Assembly (NCBI RefSeq): GCF_000346465.2
Contig: NC_034014.1
Span: 12,619,911 to 12,683,910 of the forward strand
Length of the DNA: 64,000 nucleotides
DNA from: Prunus persica
Taxonomy: Eukaryota; Streptophyta; Magnoliopsida; Rosales; Rosaceae
Direction of reading: 5' to 3'
Positions 1-11,663 of this stretch are shown piece by piece. Below the pieces are notes generated by a model. That model saw nothing but the letters and a program-made list of their open reading frames with translations. It was not told the origin of the DNA and did not search any database. Within the stretch, counting starts at the first letter, position 1; each line of letters begins with the position of its first letter. A program made the position numbers and the translations under genes.

Positions 1-3000
1 TTGTGTCCAACAACTGCATTGTCTTCGCAGCAGCTAAAGCTCTTGCCGTGCGCAGCTCTTCCAACATTCTTAACTCAATCTGCAATTCTTCCTCCACAAT
101 CTTCGACTCGGCCTCCTTCAAAACCGATTCAAACACATGCTGCTGGTACTCAACAACCAGACTTTCAGCTTCGGCCTTCCCATTATCTTTTACTTCCAAC
201 AGCATCTCCTTCTCCTGAATAACATTCTGAAGGGCAAGTTCCATCTCTTCCACAGACTTGACGCCTTTCTGTACCTCCGCCTGAACAGCTAGCATCTCCT
301 TATCTACCTTCCCAGACTTCACGTTCAAATCCTCAAGTTCCTTTCTCATGACTCCAAGTTTTTCTCGAGATGTCTTCATCTCCGCCTGCAGTTTAGTTTT
401 CTCTTCCGCAGACTTCAGTAACTCGGTAGCTTTAGTTCCCACCAAATGCCAATTTTTCTGTGAGCGGTCTAACTTCTCAACATTATCTATGGCAAATAGA
501 ACCTGTTCATTCTCTTGTTTTCGATTTTCTTCCTCCAGTTTTGACTTCAAGCATGCCAGACTGATCTTTAGTTCTGCTTCAGATCCTTGCATTTCCCTCT
601 GAGCAGCAGCTATTTCATCCTTCTGTGCTTGTAGGCAGCCCAATTGCCCTTTCTTTTGTTCCAGATAAGATGTTGAAGCAGCTACCCTTGCTCTTGCCCG
701 AGCTTCTCGTTGCTCAAAGTAAACTACAGATGAAGAAAAGCTAGATAGGGAGTATTTGAGAGCGGATAACTTTTTATCAATTCGAGCGATGTTTTCTTTC
801 ACTTTTGAAGTGAGGAGTTCACATGATTCAAAAAGCTGCTGCTTGACCTGAATTTCAGCTTCCATTGCTTCAATTTCTCCTGAGAGTTTGCCAACCTCTA
901 ACATTACTTTCTCAAGGGAACCAAATACGGTAATTGTTTTTGCAGAATCTAAAAGTTGTTCATCTGCTGTTTCCAGTTTCTTTCTAACCAAATTTAGCGC
1001 TTCTAAAAGCTTTACTGCAGTGAGATCTGATGTCTCCAGTTCCATGTCAGACTGAGTTCCAGCATCAACCTCATTTCCTGAATTTCCAGTATTAACAGTA
1101 CATCGACCAGCTCTATCAACCAAAATTCTTGAGCCACCACTTTCTTCAGTATCCGGGTTCACTTCATCGGATATATGACTGAGCCCGCCTCGCTCATTTG
1201 ATCCAGAGAAACCAGATTCCTCCATTGAGACTGCTCCTTGACATAAAGTAGGTTTCTCAAACTGACGGCTTTCTCCTCCATCAGAACCAGGAAGACCATT
1301 TTTGCCAATACAATTCTTTTCCTCCAGAGACATAGGAGAAGCACCTCCATCAACTTCAACAAGCTTCTCTGGGGAATCAAATTCTCCCTTAACTGTAACA
1401 CTTTTCTGACCACCGGAAGCAAGCACTCTTTTAAGTTCATCCCTCTCCTGCATGGCTCCTTCATACAAACCCATTAGTTTTTCATTTTCTTCATGCATTT
1501 CCACAAGTTGATGCTCTAAATTCTCGACCACTTTATTCATCTCAGCCTCCTTTTCTTTGGAAAGGTCAATAAAACCACCACCATTACTGTGAGTTTCAGT
1601 GCCATCATGAGCACACTCAAGTTTATTAATATTCCTGTAAGTGCTGTCTGAAGTGGCCCCTTCATATAACTCAATGAGTTTATTGTTATCTTCAATCAAA
1701 ACCTTGAGCTTCATACGCAGTCCATCATTCTCTTTGGACAGGATTATTGCTGTCTCATGAGCCTCGGCTTCCCTTTCACTTGCAGCAGCAATGGCATCAA
1801 CCATTGTTTTCAGCTCCATCTGATCATTGAAACTCATAATTGGCACATCAGCCGACAAAGAAGGAAGCTCAAGTTGATGTGTGTCTTCTTTCATGGCTCT
1901 AGAAGATCTCTCTTCTTCAAGTTTTGTCATCAAATCATTGATATTCCTGCAGAGTTGGTAAGTAAAATTAAGACACTTGTTATAAAGTAGAAACCTAAAT
2001 CTCATTATATCAAATAAAATTAAAAATTAAAAACCATAAGAAATGAAGAGCAAAAATTGTAACCGAACAGAAAAAAATGCACACATTATGAGATCTATAC
2101 TCCTCAAAAGATGAAGAATAAAAACCCTCGGTAGCCCCAGTCCCCACCAGTTATAAAATAAGACAGGCAAATGAATTTAACCATATATATAAATACATCA
2201 TATTGAACTTCACAGTTCTATTGCGTTGAGATTTTAAAAAATCGAAGATAGTTGAAACCATTGAATGATTACCTTTCCATAGCTTCTTTCTCTTCAAGGC
2301 AGAGGTCTAGTTTCTTCTGGAGTGTGTCCATTTCGGACTGGTTTTGAATGGCCTGTCATGAGCAAGTTAACATCAAATACGAAAACCACTTCTATCGAGG
2401 AAAATAAAGCTCCACTAGACGAAAGACTTTTTACATGTTTTACCTGCATACGAAGAAATTCATTCTCCTCCTTAATTGAAGACTGCCAAGGTGATGCTTG
2501 TTCCTGTATCACATAGTGAAAGGGGAAAAAATGAAATGAGAAAAAGCAACAAACGTAAAAGAGACAAGCAGATAGAGTATACACATGGCGTAAACTTGAA
2601 ATCAAACACTTGTAATAATCAATCACTCAAGCACTTCCAATCTAAAAAATCTGAAAATTGTTGATAAAAACCTAGTCCTTAATTTTCCGATAAAAGATAG
2701 ACCTGAAAATGAGGCCTAAGGGCCGTCATATGCAATGACGAAGAAGATGAATCAAATTTAAAATGCATGCCTGATGCTCAGAAAACATGATCAAATTAAT
2801 GAATTTTTTAATTAAAAATAATAATTCACGAGTATATGTGTGGTTTAAATTTGATATGCATGTCTCAAGTTTACAAACCACTTGCAGTTTTAAAGCAACA
2901 CTCAAGTGTGAAAAAATTCAATATGGCATAGTTGTTGATAAGAGATAAGAAAATTATGAAACAAATAATGAACCTGCAGCTCACCTGATTAGAGATAAGA

Positions 3001-6000
3001 AAATTATCATCATTCTGAACTTCCATCGGCACATTGGAATTCGAAAGCTCTGATTCATGCATGAGTTTCCAATCAAGAGCGTCTAATAACTGCATGTCAG
3101 TCACAAGAAAAATATTCTGATTAGTAGAAAAGGAAAGAGGAGTAATGGTTAAATTCAAACAATATTGTACTATACTATTTCTTTACCTTGTTTTGTAACG
3201 CCATTATCTGTTCATTCATTATCTCTCGTTCACCTTCCTCATAAAAGGACTTCAACCTGTGGTATTAGATGTCAATAAGCAATAGCAGTATTAAATCTCA
3301 CATTTCCTGTAAATTTTGGGGAGAAACAAAAATATAAATAAAATAAAAACCTATAAATCAGTATAGCATTTACATGTAAAAAATGTTTTTTTGTTTTAAA
3401 GAAATGGATGATGGAAATGAATGAGGAGTGTTTCTGAAAGTGGTCAGGATTTTGCCTATGAGGGGAATACAAAAATAAAACACGGCAAACAAGTACAAAA
3501 GTCTAGACTTTGAACATTAATAACATTGAAGTGAGCAAAAAGTATAAACTATCTTCACATAATTTACACGATTCTCTCAAAAGATATTGTTACAAAGAAA
3601 GAGCTTCAACTAAAGTAAACAAAAATGCCAAGAAGAAGATAAATTTTGTTTTTATGATTTCATCAATTTGTTTTATTAGTATACTATTTTTTAATAGTTG
3701 GCCACTCCATGCCATTTGTATTCTTTAATTGAAGTTGGTCACAAACTCATAGTTAGAGACGATGAAAGTGTCGATGTATATGAAGGAAACAGATGACAAG
3801 TGAGGGTGACGGCCCCTTGAAAACAGTGTATCATTATTAGTTCCTCAACCGTATGACTTTCACAGCTGAAAGAATTCTGTTTGTGATAAAAGAGGACTCA
3901 ACTAGCATAAGAAGAAATACATACCTTCTTATTTCCTCTTTCAGCCTCAAATTTTCCATAGCAAACCTAGTTACTTCTTGGTTACGATCAACCTGGGCAC
4001 GTAGGACCTCAATTTCCTTTAAATGTTCCTCCTTTTCCTTTAGTAAGTGGGTTTCAGCTGAGATCTTTCCACAGGCAACCGCTTCCAACCTTTTTATTCC
4101 AGCTTCTCGAAATCGTAGTCTCATCTTCAGGCCTTGTATTTCATCCTCTCTTTGTTTGGCCTAGTTCACCGCAAAGATTTATGTCCAAAAATAATTTTCA
4201 AATCATTTAATAACTGAAGAAAATTAAAATTGATTTAAATGTCCAAAACTAAACAAATCTTATAACAGAATGGCATGACTATACAAGCCTCATGCCATAT
4301 CCAAAATAAGTTTTTGACTTGGAATTTTTTGTCAAATAACCAAGGAAATCTGCAAGAAATACTCTGAATGTAGGACTAATCAATCATTAAAAGATAACAA
4401 GAAGGAAAATATTTGATACATACCAGCTGCAAAGCTGCCTGGCTTTCAGCAGCCAATGTCTGCAATGCAATGTCTTTGTCCTTTTCCCTCCTGAAAGCCC
4501 CGACAAGGGCAACTTCATAGTCTTTTTTCTGAGATAGCAATAAATTTAATTACTAACCAGAAATTTCAGAACAACATTGATGCAGAATAAATTAGGGCTA
4601 TTTTCGAAGTAGGAGTTGGAGTAGATCATAAATAATTTTGACTCAACAAGTAGGAAAGAATGGTGCATAGCATACCTGAGATGTCCTCTTGCTGGAAGTA
4701 AATGGACTAAATGATCCATTAGGTCCATCCCACTTGAAAGATCCTGGAGATCCTGGAAAGCTTACAGCTAATGTATCATTGTCCTGATTTCCAGTTCCTC
4801 CATTGACTAGTCCTCGTAAGTGGGATACTTCTTTCTGAAAATAAATGAACGATACACATAAGACAGAATATAAGTCACTAGAAAGCTATAAAATGTTCAC
4901 TGTTTAGACTTAGAAAGTGCTCATCTAGTAGAGGACATTAAATCAGTCACAATTACCGTATGAATCAACAGAGAAAGGGTACAAATTAGTTTGTCTAAGC
5001 CGAACCTAAAAAGTGGAATCCCTGGGGTGTATTCTACAGTCAATTTTTTCGTTACCTTATTCAAAATCAGCATTCACTATAAACTCAACAAAAAGTACCT
5101 TGGTAGTAAAATAAAAAACGCGGATGGCAAAAGTCAATATAAGTTCGTAGTAATTAGACCATGTTTCTCAGTAGTTTTATGCTGACTCCTAATATGGGGT
5201 TTGTCAAGAAATCTATAATGACTAAATCAGGGCATAATCTTCCCAGAAAGATCTTTTGGTAGAAATGAGGCCAAAGGGTGGGGGAGATTTGAACTCTGGC
5301 CTTGGGGTAAATGCTCACCACCATTAAATCTACAAGTGCCGACATAATCTTCCGAGAAAGATAAAGATACCCAATCTATAAGACAAAAAATACTGTGAGT
5401 GTGACCACAAACACACAGAAAATCATGTACCTTGAGTTGTTGAATTTGCACCCTCATGGCAATGACATCTCCAGATGCATCCTCATTCACAATTGCCTGA
5501 GAACATATAAATGATATAAGCATTTTCTATCCTACTACTAGAAACAAAGGTATTACCAGAAAAGTTCAAACGTCAAAATCAGCCCTCCAGTGCCATAGTA
5601 ACTCAGTCCATTTTAACTTTTGATAGACTAAAATGAATGCAAGAATAATATAAAAAGAAGACATGTTTTTGGGTCATCTAACTATTTATGTAGTACCATT
5701 TTTTTCATCTGACAAAGCAGCAAAACCCATACATTAGAAATGTGCATGCGAAAAAAGAAAGAAAAAACTGGTATACATTGTTCTTAATGAATTTAGCACG
5801 CTGTGCAAACTTCAAAGTGCTCAATGTCTCCAACGAACAACTGCAAAAACCCACATAAAATGTTAAAAAGCTACGTAATCAAGCTTGTCATACGTTATAT
5901 AGAAGACAAAATATGAAAAAGAAAACTAACTATAAACTTTATAATTTCAGGTACAACAATAGGCACTCTACAAAATGAAATTAGAACATAAAACTTGATA

Positions 6001-9000
6001 GCTTAGAATGCAATGACCTCTAGGCACTGTAAAACATAGTTAGCATAGGAACAGTAATACATAGTTGGCATAGATACTATAAACGAAAGCAGAAGTAGAA
6101 CATAAAAGGAAGATGCGTAAGAAAGAGAGATTTACTGACCAGCTAGAAGGACTAACATTTGCTATTATAATTGTCTTCGAATTCCCTCCTAGAGAATCCT
6201 GAAAAGGACACACTATCAGGATTACACGAGATTCAGAATTTCCAAATAATCAAAATTTTGTACTAGAACTACAGAAATCAAGAAACTAAAAAAACAGGGA
6301 GTGATTCTACTGAATATTAATTGCTGCAAGGGAACACTTTCAGATAGATGTAGAACTACTTCAGGAACTGCAAGGGCGATGATAGGATATAACTTTTTAA
6401 CAAAACTCTTCAAAGCCTCAAACAACGAGGCTTACAAAGTCCAAATTCGTAGCCCACAAAGAAATGAGGTTATCAAACATCTTGCAATAGATAACAATCT
6501 CACATCCATGCACTGATTCTTCACTTTACTATATGCAGCACTAATTATATATCATCCACAAATAAGAAGTAACCGCATTTGATAGCATTCCGGATTGCAT
6601 CAAAAACTACCTGAAGTAAAAATGTGAGCTTTGAATCCCGGTATGGAACATGGAGTGACTTCCCATTGGAAATATTTACCAGATTCATAATCACAAGTCT
6701 GCAAATATAAAAATCATCAAATGAATGGTTGAATAATCTACCACTTGAACGTCAATGAGAAAAAAAAATTCCCATGAAATTTTTTTACACTGAAAAATCT
6801 GAAGATAATGGCTAGAAAAAACATACCCCAATGTTGAAAGAGACTTGTTAATGTTAGTAGCTTCCTTCAGACGCTCACCTTCAGCTCCAGAACTCTTCTG
6901 CCTGCCATTAACACACAGACAATATCAATTAAACAGAAACTGAATTCACTGACGGCAATGGGAGAAAATATAGTAATGATAATTATTTCCTGTTTGCATA
7001 CTAGAAGCAATGCATAGGTGAGGCTTACTTTCCCTACGATCCAGTCTTTATCTCTCAAAAAGTGCAAAGTACTGAGTGGGAACTACACTCTTATAGCATA
7101 AATTACGAGAAGCCCCATATTTTACATCATATCTCTTCCTTTCCCTTGTTGTACTAAACATATAGAGGCAGGTTGAACACACCCTTATCTTCCTTCAATA
7201 TTCTACCAACCCTTCCTTATAAATAATTTAAAATTCACATGCTCTTCTTTACATCACTTTACCTTTCAGATCCTGCTAAGTCAACGAGATTAAGCCGAGC
7301 AAATCGATGGTGAGTTACTCCTTGGCATTCCCTCTGAGAAGAAATGAATTATCAATTAGAAGTTCCAACTGACCCACCCTAGGGAAGGAAAGAAGAAAAG
7401 GCAAGATTGTTCAATTTTTGAATAGAAATGAGAAAAAAAAACTCACTTTACTTTCAATGATGCATGTAAATACACTATGAGAGCGACTGCTAGCACGATT
7501 CATATTAGTAGCAGCTACCTTTCTATTTGCTGCACCCTGGAACAAAAAAAAGTGAAAATGCAAATTCCATTTACACTACAGCAATTATAAAATTCATTCA
7601 CGGCAGAAAATAAATTTGCTACAAAGTCAGCAGTAAATGAAACAAACTATTCTATCAGTCGAAAGACGATATTTGAAAACAGTATTATACTAATTCAAAT
7701 GTTTGAAGTTGAAATGATAAAAAGCATATGAGTAGAGGTCTTATATACTTGAATAAGTTGTTGCATAACATCTCGAGCACTTGTAACTTCAACCTCCTTG
7801 AGATTTTCCACATAAACACCTTTCTTTATGTCTTCTCTTATCTGTAATTTTCTCACAATTTTCACAACAAACTCGTTAGTTTATTTGAAATGACAACAAG
7901 AGATTCAAATTAGTTTTGGTAGGTTTATCTGAGTGACCAGAACTAAAATGAGAACTAGTATAAATAAAACTCTCAGCAGTAGGTGATCCATACCTGCAAG
8001 TTGTTAGATGAAGGGTCCAAAAGGTCTAGAATTTGTTCATTGTATATTTCTAAAAATGAACATTTACATACAAACTTTAATTTTTCATCTCGACCAGCCT
8101 CTTTTTCCTGAAACAACACAATCAACAAAGTGTGCATTAGTAGCTTGCAGAAAATATTAAACATAGATAAAAATCTATGTGGAATTCAGATTCAAATTTC
8201 AGCTTTGAATAGAACTAAATGGTGGAAAGTGATTCATGTAGGCAACCTTAATACTTGCAATTATGACTCAATACATGCAGCACACACCTTTTGAATTCTT
8301 GAGAACAGATATTCGAAGACTCTAGGTGTCATCCCACAATTGACACTGTGCCTTCGAGTTCCCCCCTCAATATCTCCAAGCATTGTGTGGGTCTTCCCAC
8401 TTCCAGTCTGCACAGAAACAATCAAGTCAAAAGAAAGCAACCAAAAGAAATTTAAGTCATTCAAACATTTGCTTTCCTAGTTTTTGGAGACTCACTTGGC
8501 CATATGCAAACATGCAACTGTTGTAACCTATCATGCAATTGTCCACCATCGCCAATCCCGCCACTTTGAACAATTGTTCCTGTACATGAAAAAACTCAAA
8601 TGAAACCCATGCCAACCAAAAGAAAGTAAAAAACAAAGCGATAAAAATGAAACACAACCAAGTAAGGCAACTGACCTGGCTAACATTCTCATCTGCAACA
8701 ATGTCAAAAGTGAATCGTGACTCGGGATGCCCAGTCCAAGTAATTGCCTGACAGCTCTCTTGACGAATGCATTTGCCATAGCCTTGCACTGATATTTCAG
8801 CGTTACTAAGGGGACGAATCCGAATGATAACCTGACCATAATTTCAACATAAAACAAAACAAATTGATTCCAACGGCTTTGATTTTAAAAGCAAAAGCTA
8901 AAAACAGCACTTCCTAGACACTAATCTGAAAACCTAACAAAGCAGAACAATTAGGAACCTCACAAATACACCAAATTCAATATAAATCTGACTCAGACAA

Positions 9001-9351
9001 AGCAAATTAACACTTTAAGCACAAATGTAGTCTGCCTTTGAAAGCAATAAAAGTAACTTTGAAAAACTCAGCAGAATCAACGATTCGTTGAAGTACCTGT
9101 ACGTTGTGGTCTTTCCAGAAGGAGGGATCTTCCCGGAACTCGAAGCTCTGATTGGACGACGCCGTACTGGTGCTGACTTTCCCGTCATCGTCTTCGTCGT
9201 CGTTCCAGTCGCGGATGCTCCGAACCGCCGAGACAGCCTCTTTGGCCGCCGATTTGGGAAGACCCGGAGTGCTCCGGACCGGGTCCGAGGAGTGGTCATG
9301 GAACCCGAACCGGCTCTTGATGGCGCTGGCGGTGTCGGATATGAAAGGCAT
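1..9351 (-). CDS. KIN12E: Kinesin-like protein KIN-12E (phragmoplast-type plus-end kinesin), 3' end beyond window
   Basis: KIN-12 kinesins are plant plus-end motors of the spindle and phragmoplast; the specific role here is inferred from family. Exons: 9097-9351, 8676-8831, 8496-8579, 8288-8407, 7994-8107, 7749-7841, 7447-7536, 7263-7333, 6827-6901, 6611-6698, 6140-6198, 5777-5840, 5431-5496, 4676-4834, 4424-4528, 3925-4160, 3187-3256, 2985-3089, 2444-2503, 2273-2352 and 1-1946. All introns are GT-AG and phases agree, giving at least 1,365 residues. The start MPFISDTASAIKSRFGF resembles the KIN-12E N-terminus. The motor spans about residues 85-423: P-loop GQTGSGKT (164-171), switch I NRASSRSH (287-294), switch II DLAGSE (322-327), motor end LSTLKFAQRAKFIKNN. 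The rest is a long Glu/Lys-rich coiled-coil stalk; the last 1,946 nt form one open exon running off the window. The upstream in-frame Met at 9432 lies in probable 5' leader and lacks family support. Confidence 0.93.
5223..5358 (-). repeat. Possible tRNA-derived SINE relic in KIN-12E intron
   Basis: Inside the intron between the exons at 5777-5840 and 5431-5496, the minus strand holds AGAGTTCAAATCTCCC, close to a Pol III B box. About 25 bp upstream is GGTGGTGAGCATT, which could be a decayed A box. No clean tail or target-site duplication was found, so this is a weak call. Confidence 0.25.
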
Positions 9352-9549
9352 TTCGTGTTGGAGCGAAGTGAATGGTTTTGGTGAGGGAGTGGAGATGGAG
9401 ATGGAGATGTTGGTGGAAACCAGCACAAGCAAGATGACGATGAGATTGGAGAAATGTAGAGGTCGATTTTGGGGTAAAGTGAATTTGAATTTGGGAGAGA
9501 GTGGGGGGAAGGGAAATATGTTATCGGACGGTGGATACTGGTTTGGATT

Positions 9550-9620
9550 AACGGTTAAGATGACTCCAATTTAAACTATTGGACCGTTATGCCAAAAAAA
9601 AAAAAAACTATTGGACCGTT
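9550..9620 (-). promoter_or_regulatory. Three AACGG (MSA-like, MYB3R) cores upstream of KIN-12E
   Basis: AACGG cores lie at 9616-9620 and 9584-9588 in gene-sense orientation and at 9550-9554 in reverse, 199-270 bp upstream of the ATG. The two sense copies sit in an exact 16-bp direct repeat (9573-9588 and 9605-9620). MSA elements with an AACGG core drive G2/M expression of plant cytokinesis genes through three-repeat MYB factors (established). Use of these copies here is inference. Confidence 0.5.
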
Positions 9621-10254
9621 TGGATTCAAATCTTTTGTGCAGCCTTTTTTTTTTCATTTTTTTTTTTCAAAATTTGTTTATTTATTTATTTATGGGATGT
9701 CAACTTTCCCATCTATATTTTCTTTTGAGTGCTGCTAAACAAACACTAAAATTAACTGAGTATATTTGATTACTAATTTACCCTAATATAAAATGACTAA
9801 AAAAGATATATTGAATTGTGAAACAAATATAGTTTTAATAAATACAACATACTTACCATATTCAACCCTAATCAAACATAGAGAAGTTTTCGTATTGTTT
9901 GGTGCCAGGGTGAAATCTTATTTCTTTAGAGGAGAGAAAGAATTGCTAATAAAATCAAGGTGTACATATGGAACAATATTCGGGAGATTCTTATTTCAAA
10001 TCTAAAATGAAAGATACATAACAGACTTTCCATGAAGATGAAATGCCATTAATATAAGTTGATAGAATCAGTTTCTCATGCTCCTTTGGGCCCCAGTAGT
10101 AACTGTGCCGAGAATTTACTTCTCTTGCAAATTCTTTCCTTCCTTTTGCTATACCCTCCCGTAGTCATTTCATAGCCAATACATGACCTGAGTCAAGCAT
10201 AGCCAATACAAACCCTTCCAATAGTTTCTGCAGGAGCACATGAAAGTTCTTCGG
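9621..10254. other. Intergenic, no gene seen
   Basis: AT-rich spacer between the KIN-12E promoter and the copia insertion. It contains A and T homopolymers near 9594-9665 and a short TTTA run near 9680. No supported reading frame or RNA gene was seen. Confidence 0.6.
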
Positions 10255-10259
10255 CTGTG

Positions 10260-10714
10260 TGTAAGTTCTTTAAAGCCATAACATGTTTAACACTAACCTG
10301 AGTCTGACATGGTGCTGGCGCAGATTGGATGATGCTGGAACAGATTGGCAGCGCAAGGTATAGAAGTTCTTCTCCTGAGAATCCGATCCTTATAGCTATA
10401 ACTCTGATGGGTGAATTTCTGTTTAGCTGCGTTGTTTTTCTCAAATCTAGAAGGGAGCCTTCTATTTATATGCATCTCTCTAAGTGTCTTGCCCATCAAG
10501 AAACACTTAGAGATGTCCTTCATGCTATAGGATTAATCCATTCCAATCCTTGTAGAACTAGGAACCCTTAAGCCTTCATTGTCCTTATTGAACACTGTTT
10601 ACAGGCTTGCCTAATCGAGATAGGTTTTGAGTTCCTAATAAACAATAAGTCTTTGTAATCCTAAGTTGATTAGAAGATCACTTTAATGGGTTTAATGTAA
10701 TAAACCTTCTTACA
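10260..10714 (-). repeat. 3' LTR of copia element (455 bp)
   Basis: Begins TGTAAG and ends CTTACA on the plus strand. It is nearly identical to 15867-16310 but has 11 extra bases near 10304 and two substitutions near 10442-10456. It carries the same internal hairpin and TATA-like motif as the other LTR. Confidence 0.96.
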
Positions 10715-10726
10715 TTCTCCCACTTG
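10715..10726 (-). other. Polypurine tract of copia element
   Basis: Immediately inside the 3' LTR the sense (minus) strand reads AAGTGGGAGAA. This is the purine run expected to prime plus-strand DNA synthesis next to the 3' LTR. Confidence 0.75.
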
Positions 10727-11240
10727 ATCAAATAATCAATTTAGACTTATTGTTCATTACTTAATGGCCATGTGGAACTCAAAATTCTCTTGTTCCTTTT
10801 ATCAAGCCACTGTCATTTTGAAAAATTCATAAAGGACTATCGAAGTACATGGATATATAACATCCAAGACTTTTATAATCACATACATGAATATGGAAAA
10901 CACATAAGGCTTCCAACTGGATTGAAAAACAAGAAACTGTTTTAGTTTTACTATAAGTGTGACAAACTAAACAGTTCTTTGCCCACCCTTCAAGACTGCC
11001 AAGGTCTTTTAACAATCTTTAATGACTCATTTTCATAGATTCAAACTGTAAACATAATGCTGACATGATTACAGTTTGGCCTTTATTCTATTTGTCATCC
11101 ATAAATAGCAAATGCAGAACATTATATAAAAGTAATTCAATTAAGTCTGCAAAATAAAACTGTCTAGATAAAACTAGTTAACAAAATCAGAACTAAAACA
11201 TAACTGCAAGAACTCTAGCTCCCACTGACTCCCACTAACT
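10727..11240 (-). other. 3' untranslated part of copia element
   Basis: About 500 bp between the end of the RNase H reading frame and the polypurine tract. No protein feature was seen. It is the normal non-coding 3' internal region. Confidence 0.6.
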
Positions 11241-11663
11241 TTAGGCATCAAAACTGAACTGCAATCCCATGCTTGCCACATGCCTGTGAAAAACATGATT
11301 AGGCAACCCTTTATTCAAAGGATCTGCAATCATAAAATTTATGCCAATGTGACTTAGAGCAGTCTCTCCATCTCGAATCTTTTCCTTCGCAGATAAGAAC
11401 TTTAAATGCAAATGCCTCATTCCACTTGATCTCTTATTTCCTTGTGCAAAATACACTGCTGCAGTATTGTCATTCCATAACTGAATTGGTCTCTGTATTG
11501 AATCCACAATCCTTAGCATGGACATAAAAATTTTAAGCCACATTGCCATTGAAGTAGCTTCATAAACTGCTAAGAATTCTGCTTGCATAGTGGAGGTTGA
11601 CACATATTGCTGTTTCATGCTCTTCCATGCCACTGCAGCACCTGCAAATAAAAAAACAACTCC
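11241..11663 (-). pseudogene. Copia RNase H domain, cut from pol by a stop codon
   Basis: The end of the copia polyprotein. The RNase H core is visible as TMQAEFLAVYEA and DNTAAVYFAQGNKRSSGMRHL, ending near a usual C-terminal LNKGLP motif. It is in the same frame as the larger pol segment to its right and is separated from it only by a TAA at 11661-11663. A Met at 11633 lets the segment appear as its own ORF, but internal initiation there is unlikely. In life it would degrade the RNA of the RNA:DNA hybrid. Confidence 0.88.

Noticed and set aside
9015..9574. ORFs on both strands over KIN-12E exon 1
   Set aside because: Shadows of the GC-rich first exon; the MPFIS frame splices correctly into the motor.
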